A DNA stretch of 64,000 bases from Harmonia axyridis. Its lineage: Eukaryota > Arthropoda > Insecta > Coleoptera > Coccinellidae. Position numbers and translations under genes: made by a program. Shown here piece after piece: positions 35,546-47,600 of the stretch. How positions within the stretch are numbered: the first letter of the stretch is position 1; each line of letters starts with the position of its first letter. The DNA lies in contig NC_059506.1 in assembly GCF_914767665.1 (NCBI RefSeq), positions 20,685,825 through 20,749,824 of the forward strand, read 5' to 3'. The notes under the pieces are model-generated. The model had not been told where the DNA came from and made no database searches. It worked only from the letters and a program-made list of their open reading frames with translations.

Positions 35546-38512
35546 TCAGTATGCAAATTTCATATTAAACCAGTTGACAGGGACAATAAGTCCCCAATAA
35601 TTTATTTCCTGAAGCCAGAAGAAATAATAGATAAGCTCTGGTTTATCTAATATTTCTTGCAATTTCAGGAAGGAAAGTGAATTAACTCAACAGAATGAAA
35701 TAGTCAATATTGAATTTGCGCTATACAAATATAACTCAAATCGAATAATAGGTAGGTAGATACCTAGTTTTAATCAGAATTGTATTGCAATACTGTCCCT
35801 TTTTTGTTATCAATTCCATTAGGTATCCACTTACGTGTACAAGTAAGCTTGATGGGAATTGGTGCATTTATCGCAATAATGTGTATTATTTAAACTCTAC
35901 CTCTTGAGTTAGAACAATATAGAAATTAGAATTCACCGAAAACAAAAATAGAAATATTTCTTATTTTGGTCCTGATAGGTCAGCGATATCTTGTGTTGTT
36001 TCACAGGCACAAAAAAAAATTGAATAAATGCCTTTATTTCATCGACATCTGACATCATTCAATTTTATTTACAATGGGAAATTAAAATCAGCAACAGCAT
36101 TAATTTTTATTATTCCTTATTTAACAAACACAACATGAGATTATTTTCATGAAGTTTCAATTTTTCACAAAGCCATCTTTACTAATGTCATTAAACGTAG
36201 ATATCAAATCAAATCACCGTTTACGACGAAAACTGTCGATATTTAAAAGTATAATTCATAAACTACTCAATGTTCTCTTAATATAATGTGACTATCATTT
36301 CATTTATTCGAATAATATCCATTTTTTTTCTACTGTTCTTTCCATTCAATCCTTTTGGTTTGTGAAACAAATATTGAATTTATAGTGAAAATCCGTTCCA
36401 AATAATGTTTGACGTTGTCCATCTCGGACAATTCTGAAAAAATTGTGGTTTTTCTCCATTTCAAGTTCGTCCTCGATAACTCTTGAAGTATTCAATTTAG
36501 GTATAGGGTTTGCCTAAGTAACCCCCACTATTTTCGTACGTAGAATCGACTGAAGTAATAAAAATATAGGTTCTAATTTGAAAATCTTGGGTATTGATGA
36601 ATTTGAGTTGTCCAAGTTCATAAAAAAATAGTTTTCTAAAAATTTGAAATAAGGAAGTAGTAGTCTGTTTCCGGTGTAACCGGAAGCTGTAGAGATCTGA
36701 GAATATTTTATGGAGAACGATTATTGTAGCAGAACCTAAAGTGCAAATTTTCGGCTCAAAATTATGATTAGTTTTCCATAAATGTCTAATAGAGGCCTTC
36801 TCGGTGAATCACCCTGTATATATTTTTTTTTGAGAATGATTGAAAAAAAATTCAAGGAAATTGAACCTTTCTCAAACAAAAAATCCTGTATATCTTCAAT
36901 CGATTCAATTTTCATTTATATTTCGAAACTGTTAAGGAAGGAATAGATTACATTGGTTCGAGTATCATATCATTCATTCATCCCATGTTTTCATGGCATA
37001 TCACAGGTCATATTTCCTTGTCACTTTTATTAGATCGAAGGAAGTATTAATCCATAAAGGTTTGCGTGCCTATAATCTGGCCGTTCTAGTATCTGGAAGT
37101 AAGATACAAATGGAAATTAATTCGGGTAGAAATCTAATAGTTCCACTGCTAATTCTGATAGAAACGTTAAGCTGTGCATCAATTTTATGAACATAAGCTC
37201 TTTTGAACCAAACAGAAAAACAGTATTCAGCATATCATACTTAAGATTGTTGTCTTGAAGAATAATTAATATAAGGAAGTATGAGGTTCATTCGTGAAGC
37301 AATTAGGTACATGAACACAAATATAAACAAGCACGCGAAAGCTCTAGATGTCACTTCAGTGAATCCCTCAATTTTTTTTGTCATTGCACATACTTATTTT
37401 TCGATCAAGACATGTTTATGTCTTGATTAACTCGCGAGAAAATGACGACTTATAAAATGACGATTATAAGAAAATAGTTCTTTCATATACTCCCTGAGTA
37501 TAAATTAAATTTTTTTGACAATGTTGAAACAAAAATTCAAGAAAATTGAACCTTCCTCAAAAAATCCTCTGTATCTTCTGTTGACTTAACTTTTAATTCT
37601 TCTTCTTCTTCTTCCACATATCATAGGCCTTAGGCCTGTGTTTTCCAACTCTCAGCTCTCTTGAGATATTGATGACCACGAATCCATCCATCTCTTTGGG
37701 GGTCTTCCTAATTTGAAAATAAAAAAATATGACATTGGTTCTAAACTCAGAATAATAAACATAGATAGAGGAAGCATATGTCATTTGCAGTAAGCAAATA
37801 TTATCCCCAACATGATCTTCAAATTTGACATGAAGATCGCGGAAATAAAAACATATCAGTGATACAATATTTCACTCAATTCGCGAGTTTCTCCACAAAG
37901 AACGCACTTCTTATGTCCCATAGTGAATCAACGCTCCAGGTTTCACTTCAGCGCCTTCCTCAATTTTCATTTACTCATTGCACATACTTATTTTTCACTC
38001 AAGAAATAGATGTATTATTTCTCTTTTTTTTTCGAAATGAATTGAAAATTACGACTATAGAATATAATAGCTAAGCACTATGTAAAATTAATGTTTTCAA
38101 ACCAATATTTAAAAAAGGTAAACAAATGGAATTTAACCTGATGCATTGTTATCAAGAACTGTGAATGATAGTTTTAAAATTAAGCCTATAGGCTAATCAT
38201 CGTAATCAAATAAAATGGTCCGCCTATCAAATGTGCTGTCAATGTTCCAGAGTAAGACCTAACTTTCAGTTTCGAGTCCGTGGGATGCCAAGGCCTTGTA
38301 ACGGGAATCCATTCGGATAGGTAGATTGCAGATTCGAATACGCGCTGCGTGTTTTGTGAATTACGCTACTGATTCTACCGTCCTCAAATTCAGTCGAAAT
38401 CAATGCCTCAAACGCGATAAATCGTTTGTCATGCGTTGTTTTGATTCGTTTTAACAGTGAACTGTGACCCTTAAATGTTTTCGAAGTGGTTGAGTGACTT
38501 AGGTTGAAGAAA
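35546..38512. other. Intergenic sequence upstream of ppk gene C
   Basis: No gene supported. A (CTT)n run at 37594-37612, i.e. a (GAA)n tail on the minus strand, follows a stretch with ataggccttaggcctg, suggesting a short retroelement fragment ending there. aatcaccctgtatat near 36810 is another repeat terminus. The direct 5' flank of gene C (38270-38512) is less AT-rich than its surroundings, with several CG-containing words; the promoter is likely here but was not identified. Confidence 0.4.
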
Positions 38513-38688
38513 ATGGAGCCGAAAGAGAAGGAAAACCATAAGTTGAAAGTGGGTGATTTTGAGCTTGAACAACCGGTGAGGAGAAGTTGGTGGGAAGGTT
38601 TTAAGAGACTTCTTAAGGAGTATTGTGAAGTGGCTTCTATTCAAGGACCGAACTACATTGTTAGGGATGGCACTTCAAAGTTAGAAAG
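38513..38688 (+). CDS. ppk28-like: ppk gene C exon 1 (N-terminus)
   Basis: 176 bases: 58 codons + 2. The donor is gtactt after TTAGAAAG, a weaker consensus than the others. It encodes a charged N-terminus and the gating-motif region KEYCEVASIQG. The open frame continues 27 codons past the donor without family similarity, which supports splicing here. Confidence 0.85.
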
Positions 38689-41600
38689 GTACTTGTTTGT
38701 TATCTGTGATAAGAACACCGGATACTTACCGTCTTCAAGAGCGGAGAAACCGGAAATTGAAATTCGATAATTTTATATTGTGAATTGGTAAATGAAATGT
38801 GCATTCGATGAAATGCGAGAAAAGCTTTTGAGCGCTAAGTCGTTCATGTTCCGATGAAGAACACAAACTGGGTGATAGCGAATGAGTGCGATAAACACCA
38901 AGGGGTTATTCTACATGAAAAAATAATTACAGTTTTTTATATAACTTTTGTTCGCAAATGTTGCGTATTCGGAGATCCAAGGTGTTAAAATTTTCCTCAA
39001 AAACTGACTATTTATTCATTACACTCAATCAGTCCAGTAGATAAATACATTTTACCTGAAAAAATTCCGAACTTAAGGAAACTCCTACAGGTTTTTCGGG
39101 GGTGCTGTGGCATGACTGTCAAGTTATCCAACACGAGGACCCAGTGCTAACTTGAGGAGGGCCGATGAACCTCAACATTTTCGAACTCTTTTCAGTTTTT
39201 TGCTCATAACTTCTAAACTATGTAGTTTTCAACCAAAAAGTTTATTTTCAAAGTTGAAAACCATTGAATTCTCTACAATTTCGCATGCACAGACTTTTTC
39301 GTAAACTCAATATCAATTGAGATACAGTCGATCTAAATAATAGTCCAGTGACAAAACAAAAAAAGTGGGTTCTGAAGGAAATAATTCCGAACTTGATGAA
39401 ATTTCTACAGGTTGTTTGGATGTGCTGTGAGATGATTTTGTCAAGTTATCCAACACGAGGACCCTGTGCTAACTTGAGGAGGGGCTGAAGAACCTCAACA
39501 TTTTCGGACTTTTTTCGGTTTTTTGCTTATAACTTTCAACTTAATTAGTTTTCGACTAAAACGTACATTTTCAAAGTTGTAGATAATTGAATTCCTTATG
39601 ATTTTGTTTCGAGAAACTTTTTTCTTCACCTTATATCAACCGAGATAAAGCCAATCAAAATTAGAGGAATTTTCTCAAAATGTCAAAAATTGGCGAAAAA
39701 CAAGGTTTTGACCCTCCAACTAACAATTACCAGCCGTTCTATGGTAATCATAGAAATTACTCATCAATATCGACATATTGAAACATAGGGAGGTGGAGGG
39801 GGGAGGTAGCTTTGACTAAAAGCCTATGTTTATGTGAAGAGTAGATATTTCAATGTTATCGTGGCATGTTATCACCTTACTGTGAATTCCTATCAACCCA
39901 TAATTATTTTGAACCTTTATAATCAGATCAACTGAATAAAATAAATAAATAATAACCAAGAATTAATTGAATATAATGATTGTATATAACCCGAAAAAAA
40001 GTACAAAAATTTGGTGTTCTACGGCCCTCCTCAAGTTAGCACAGGGTCCTCGTGTTAGATAACTCGACAGAGTCATTCCACAACACCCCCGAACAATCTG
40101 TAGAAGTTTCATCAAGTTCGGAATTTTTTACAGCAGACCTCACTCTTTTGCTTTGACTACTGGACTATAAATTTGATCAACTATATGTTGATTAATATTA
40201 GAATTACGAAAAAGTTTGTGAATACAGATTTGTAGAGAATTTAATGATCTTCAACTTTAAAAATGAACGTTTTGATTGAAAACTACTTAGTTTAGAGGTT
40301 ATGAGCAAAAAGTTGAAAAAAGTCCAGGAATGTTGAGGTTCTTTGGACGCCCTCAAGTTAGCACAGGGTCCTCGTGTGAGATAACTTGACTGAGTCATCC
40401 CACAACACCCCCAAACAACCTGTAGAAGTTTCATTAAGTTCGAAATTTCTTCCAGCAGACCCACCTTTTGTCTACTGGACTAAATACAGTCGAACCTGGA
40501 TAAGGGAGAGTTCAAGGGACCGCAAGGTTTGTTTCGCTTATGGAGGTTTCTCACTAACCCGAGTTTCTAGCTAATGAAGGTTTCTAAGTTACCATTATCA
40601 CTCATAGAGGTTGAATAAAAAAATGTAAAACATGTATGTATGTACATATGTGTAATGTATTTCATTCTACTTACAAATAGGAAAAAAATCTCACACATTT
40701 ATTCAAAGAAATCTTTAATTTTCTTCTTACAAATACATAGTAAATAATGAATCTTACACATCTTTTAAAAAAAAATCTGTTGTTTTTTCTTACAAATAAA
40801 AAATAATGAACCTCGCACATCTATTTAAAAAAATCTGTTATTTTCTTCTGTTTTTCCGTATTCAAATTGTGAACATGCTTTTCTAATTCGTAAATATTAT
40901 CGAATATTGTTTTATCAACAACCGCAGAGTATTCAAAAAATTTGTGTATATTCTCCAGTGCAATTAAAATTTCTTGCTTCTTTGGAATGTTTTTTACTTC
41001 TGTATCCAAAGTCTGCAATTGGTCGGCTTCATCTTCACTGTCATTTCCGTCAGTACACGTTGTAGCGAAATTGTGCACGATATCGTCATCGGTAAATTCT
41101 CCAGCGGTAGCCAGGAGGTCGTCAACTTGTACAAAGTCTTCAAAGGTTGGCGTTAACACATCACCAGTATATTCGTGACACACAAGCTTGGCCCAATCCT
41201 CATTGCTAGGTCCAGCTTCAACTTCATTATCCTCAGGTATAAATTCCTGTTTATCTGTGCTGATACAAAATCCAGCCTTCTTGAAACAGTTCTTGACAGT
41301 AACGTCACTTACTTTGTACCATGCTTTCCTTGCAAATTTCATGGCTAGGAGTACGCCAATATCATGGTTATTGCTTGCTTCGAGACACGTAAGGGTGTGT
41401 TGAACAACTTCTCTGCGGTAAAAGCGTTTGAATGTGTGAATGATACCTTGATCTAAAGGTTGAAGTTGACTGGTGGTGTTGGCAGGCAAAAACATGACTT
41501 TTACGTTTTCGAATGTTGGTAAGTCATTGTGGGCAGCACAGTTGTCAATGAAAAGCAGGATTTTTTTGTTTTTCATCATCATTTTCTTGTCGACGTTTTT

Positions 41601-44600
41601 CAACCAATCCTTGAATAATATCTTGGTCATCCAAGCTTTTGTGTTACTTGCATAATCAACAGGTAAAGTCTTGACACCTTTGAAACATCTAGGTCGTTTT
41701 GATTTCCCTATCATTAAAAGAGGTAGCTTATCAGTACCGGTCATGTTAACGCATTGAAGAATAGTAAGACGTTCCTTACTTTGTTTACCTCCATGACATT
41801 TTTCGCCCTTAAATGTGAATGTTTTATCAGGAAGACACTTGAAGAATAGAGCTGTCTCATCCGCATTGTAAATGTCGTTTGGATCATACCCCTTCAAGAG
41901 ACTTGGCAGTTCTTCAGTCCATCGGTTACACACGCTTTGGTCTACAGATCTACTTTCTCCAGCGGCTTTTTTGAAAGCTATATCATGACGTCTTTTAAAA
42001 CCTTCTAACCAGCCATTACTAGCCGAAAAGTTCTGATATCCCAATCTTGTGGCAAAGTCTTTAGATTTTTGTTTCAACAGGGGTCCATCTATGGGGATGT
42101 TCTTGTTAAGGGTTTGTTTGATCCATTCTAAAAGGCAGTTTTCAATGTCGGGGAACTCGGAATGTCGACTCCTCTTAATATTTCCGTGTCCTTCAGAGCA
42201 CTGAGACTTTATAGAGTCTCTTGACTTGATAATTTTATAATAGGTTGATTCTGGTAGACCAAACTCACTCTGAATTTCATTACGCGATTTTCCACACTCA
42301 AACGCATTCACGATCTTAAGTTTTTCACTCAGAGATAAAACTCGGATTTTTCTTTTAGACATTGCGCTAGACTTAAGCTTTCTTAGCACTTGATGTCAAC
42401 TGGGGTAAGGTAGTTACATCGATTGTATTAAAAGTGAGGGCCAGATTTCCACAAAGACAATGTTAGGTAATTCCCCGAAAACATGTGTTTATGTTTTCGG
42501 GGAACTACCTCCATGCCAGACTCTCGCTTATAGAGTTATAGACAAATAGCAGTCTTAGTTATAGAGGTTCGAACACAAATATATCTGGCGGTTCACGACT
42601 TTCTCTTATAGAGGCTTCTATTTCTCACACATAGAGGTTTTAGGGGCTAAAAATGACGGGACCAGGCAATTCCACTCACTTAAAGAGTTTTCTCGCTTAC
42701 CCAGTTGTCACTTACACAGGTTTGACTGTATTTCAGAAGAAGACAATGTTACGCCACTAAAATATTTCAAATTGAAAATCACTTTAAATGTATCTTAAAG
42801 TTCAAATTCAGAATAGGAAAGGAAAAAAGAAAGTATATAAGAACAGTTGAATTTCAGAAAAACTGAATTGAAATTGAGTTCAGAAACTCGTTATTCAGAA
42901 AAACAAAGTTGTAATTCAGAATAGTGAACTGAGTTTCAGAAAGAGCAGATTATATTCCTAAAAGGGAAAATTGTATTTCAGAAAAATGAATATGTCAGAT
43001 AATGTCATATTTAATTCAGAACAGTACCGAATGTGAAGTACCAGTACAATAAGCTGATGAACTTGCGAAAAAAACATCATGGTTAACACCTGGTTGATCC
43101 TGAGTGGGCTTGGAAAAAACCAATATAAGGCAAAGGCCCAACATTGGGATAATAGGATAACCCTCTGAAGAGTCTGAAGGAACACTATTGGTCTTGCTTA
43201 GGCAAAGAAATTTTTGGTGTTTTCACCGACTTATACCAGAAAGTTCTTAAAGCTACCACGAGCTGAGCTTTCGGGTAATGGTGGGACTGCTGACAGGACA
43301 CTGCCGGTGCAAATACCTTTTGTACCCCATGGGTAAGTCAGCAGATGAGATTTGTATGCTATGTGGAAAGTAGATAGAAACAGCCGAACACATAATGTGC
43401 AAATGTCCAGGGTTGCCTGACCAAAGAACCATTTGGGAAAGTCACTCCTAGGTACTGACGAAGTAATAGCCAAGGCTCCTAGGGATGTTGTCGGGTTTAT
43501 TAACAGTCTCGAAGGCCTCCCTAGGGTTTGTAAGAATAGGTAGGGTTAAGAACAAAAGATCAATTTGGTCGAAGGCTAACAGAGCCCGACTCCGATTCAG
43601 TGAATAATAATAATATGCAATGACTATTCATTTTTGTTAATTCTGAACTACATGTTACCAATTCTGAATTACAATTTCCTTCTTCTGAATTCCAATTTAC
43701 CATTTCTTCATATAAAGTTCTTTTTCTGAATTTCAATACACCTCTGAATAACAATTTTCAATTCTGAATCACATTTTCAATCTGCTGAAATTCAATTTGC
43801 TCTTCTGAATTATATTTTAGATGTGGATAATGTTTCAAAGAAAAATGCGCTCTAAAATATTCAAATCTTTTGCATAAAAACGCCACCTATATGGAAAAAA
43901 GGCGAGAATTTTTTACCTTGAATTCATTGAATATTGAGAAATTAAAACAAACACATTTGAAATTTTCGAAATAAACCCTGTCTCTATAATTTTTTCAATT
44001 TTGTTTTTCAAGCAAAAAAAGTGTAAATGATTTTGCTTGATTCTCTTCTTATATGCCTCCAATTGCTAAACTCATGTCCTCGTCTCTAATCAACCCAAAT
44101 TCTTTTTTCTTTGGATTCTCCGAATTTTATAATTTATCATTTTCATATTTCTCCTTCTAAGCTTTGTGTGCTCCAAAAGAGATTGCTTCAATCTTATTGA
44201 ATCCACAACTCAGTCCACTTCCTCCTGGAGTTATCTCATCACGCTTTGACGATTGAAGTACATTGTCTTTATAAATTATGGTAATATCGAAGGGGCCCAG
44301 TACAGATCCTTGTGATATACCTCACTTAAAATTCCTCTTTGGAAGTTAAATTCCTAGCGATATGAATTATCAACTACTAATACTTGTAACGGGTGTCCCA
44401 AATTCGTTGTCTATGAGGAGATCTCAAAATCCTTTTGAGAAATGAATGACACATTTTCGAGTTCTATTATGGAGAGAATTAATTTGGTGAAAACTGCTGT
44501 TCTAAAGCTATATGGCTTCAAAATAATATGGCGTGAAAAGTTAAGTTTTCATAACTCTTTTATTACAGGTGTTATAAATATGGAACAAAAATATTCTATA

Positions 44601-47600
44601 GTCTCTTTGTCCAGTATAATCCATGATTTATTTTTATAGCAATTAGTTTTGAATTGATAATTCAAAATTGGGTTTTTTTAAATGTGAAACATAAAAATTT
44701 TTGTAACAAAATCAATTTTTTTTAATGTATATTTTGATATATAAATTTCATATAAATCTTTAAAAATCATAATAGTATTAGTTTCACACGGTAAATCAGC
44801 CAGGTGGCCATCTATGATCTTCATATAGTTAAAATATTCGGTGGTCAAAAGCTGTATACTGTATAATTCGCTTTCTTAATGCTCTCATATCCAGCTGTGA
44901 TTTATACATATATAACACAGCCTCTTCAGCTAATCATTTGGAATAGAAACCTTTTTGAAAATAGTGCCAAAAATATTTGACCTCTACCCAAGTCATTTGC
45001 ATGCAACTAATGAAATAATGCATACATGAGACATCAAAATAGTCACAGATTTTTTGAGTTTGCTGAATATTTTCATTGAAACCCTCGATGAAACCATTCA
45101 AAGAAACGATATAAGTCTATAGATTCAGTAATCAAGAAGTTATGAAAACTTTTAATTTCACGCTATTTTCCACTTGATTCTCTCAAAAATCGAGCCCCAA
45201 AAAAGTTTTTTCTAGCTCAACGGATATCTGAGATCACTAGACAAGGAATTTTCAGTCCATTCAGTAATTATTGACATCGAAATAGGCCTTGAACGTCCAG
45301 TCACGGCTTTATTTCTGGTTGCAAAAATGTCACTGAAAATTGCTATGGAAATAACAGTAGGTATAAATTATTATTTTCTCATTTTTTATTCCATATCCCA
45401 AATTTCCGTGATTACGGGAGGCATTTAACCTCATGATTTCATATATGGGAATTCAGGTTCTACAACCTGAAAATATAATAGAATTTCAAGGAAATTCAAT
45501 GAAGAGTTATCCATTCATTTGAGAGTCGCCCATGAAAAATGATAAAAATATGCATATTCCTTTTCACCGAAGGCTCTTCAATAATTGATGCATTCTTGGT
45601 GGACACTGGATACCAACCTGCTTGCAAAATTCTAATCATATAACTCTTATGAATCACTTTAACTGTAGAAGCTGAACTGGCGAAGAAAACGGCAAAACTG
45701 GTTGATAAATTTGAATAGTGGAGTGAATGGAAGAGCTATATCATATTAACACAAAAATAAAATTGGAAGAATCCATTTAGTATATGAAGAATTTCAACAT
45801 TGCTGTTGTACTGTAACTTTCAAAATGGGAACCAATTTATCAGCCGATGAGTAAAATACTTTCTAGTCACTTTTGATTGAAACTGTTCATAAATGAATGA
45901 TTGAATAAACTATGAAAAATATTTAAATATAGATACTATTTGTTCACTCAAGTTTTCTATCTTTTATAGGAATGCATTCATACCATTTGCTATTAAATAA
46001 CATGGAGTATGTTGGCCTTAAAAGCTTCGATTCACTCACTAAAAGCATTTTTGCGTGAAATCGTTTTCAATTTGTGAATTTTATCGCATTCCGTTTTTAT
46101 CTTCAAGTGGTTAAGAGCTGAAAAAATTCTTAATTTTACTCTTTTGAATACATTATTCCAATAAATACTCAGTAAGAATTCTATGAAGGAATTAGAATTA
46201 ATTAGATTTTTGAAAGACTCATTGAATAAAAAAAACAGATATAACAATATTTGATTTAAAAAAAATATATATATACACTTAAGATGCAATGCCAAGACTT
46301 TGTTTTACAGATCTTTTTTATATAGCTTGATATCATACAGCTTCGGTCATTTTCCAAAGAATTTTTGAAATTCATCATCTGAGCTGTGAACTCATTATTC
46401 CAATTATCTGCAGAGAAGGAATCAATTTAACATTTCAATTATGAAATAATTCTACCTTTACTCTTAAACATACTTGGCAAACCTTTTAATTTTTTCGTCC
46501 TAGAGTCCTCTGTTGAATAAGACTGTCATTTTCAAATAACCAAGTTTCATACAGATAAATGAATTTCACATTTTGTTCTCTGTATTTACCATAAAATCGT
46601 ACTCTTCTTATTATATGTTGTGTTTATCAATAAGAATTTTCTTTTTATCAACTGTTTTAAACTTGTAGCCATTCGATTTTATTTAATGTTGTCTTTGTTT
46701 GATTACAATCCAGATGCTTTTTGGTCAAATCCTATCCAGGCTTATATATTCGTTGCGTTTGAAATTGGTGATAATTAAATCATTCAATGATTCTTCGAGT
46801 TTGAAGGTGAAATCCTATAGCACAAGTTTTCTTCCACTAATAATCCAGACTGTAATGACTTGCCTTCTCCTTTTTTCTTACAATACTGGGAGAAATACTT
46901 AAATTAACTAATCAATGTGCGTTCAACATTGATACAACTTTTTAGTTTCACAATTTCTTGGATTGAAACCAATAACATAATAATAATGATAATTAATTTC
47001 GATTTTCCACAGCCGCCTGGATGTCAATAATTCCTGAACAGACCATAGAACACCCGATACGTTTCCTCTTTTTGAAATACAAGTATCGAAAGAGCACATA
47101 TCTGAATTATTCCCTGTCCAGGAACATTTTCGTGTGTGAATCAGAATTCTGTACATAATATCTCATTCAAAATGTGAAATATTCAGTAGAATTCCATATG
47201 ATTTGAATCAAAACGAGAGAAAACGATTCTATCATTTTATGAATCAACTTTTTCAAACTTTTCTGATGTTGCTAGCTTCTTGACGTTTGGTTGTTCAGCG
47301 TATCTATATCTCATTTAAATAAATTTGAAGATTGATTGATGAGAGGTGTTTTTTTTGTACGACTTCGTGCCAATCCGTTCCAAATTCTCCAAAACTTCGT
47401 TGATTTGCTGAAAAAAAAATTGCAAAAATCAGAAAGGTACATCAATCATATTGTGATTTGGTGTTATTCTTCAAAATTGACATTCACAAAAGATTCAATC
47501 GAGTTGAGATTTTCCGTGTAGCTTTATGCGAAATTTCGGGTTGAAAACGTTATCAATAACATTCCAAATACAAACAGAATTTCGAAAAAATGATCCTGTG

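Larger units (their letters stand above)
40487..42728 (-). mobile_element. Tigger/pogo DNA transposon, structurally complete (2,242 bp)
   Basis: TIRs CAGTCGAACCTGGATAAG at 40487 and inverse of CAGTCAAACCTGTGTAAG ending 42728, with TA duplications at 40485-40486 and 42729-42730. It carries an uninterrupted transposase and subterminal copies of a cttatagaggtt-like word at both ends. Pogo/Tigger elements move by cut-and-paste into TA. The intact frame makes it a candidate for recent activity. It sits in intron 1 of ppk gene C. Confidence 0.93.

Noticed and set aside
38689..38770. Reading gene C exon 1 through to the stop at 38770 as a short protein
   Set aside because: Similarity to the family stops at the donor, and exon 2 joins in exactly the same phase as in gene B.
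43088..43102. acctggttgatcctg, identical to the start of 18S rRNA
   Set aside because: Only 15 bases match; the following sequence does not continue as 18S rRNA.
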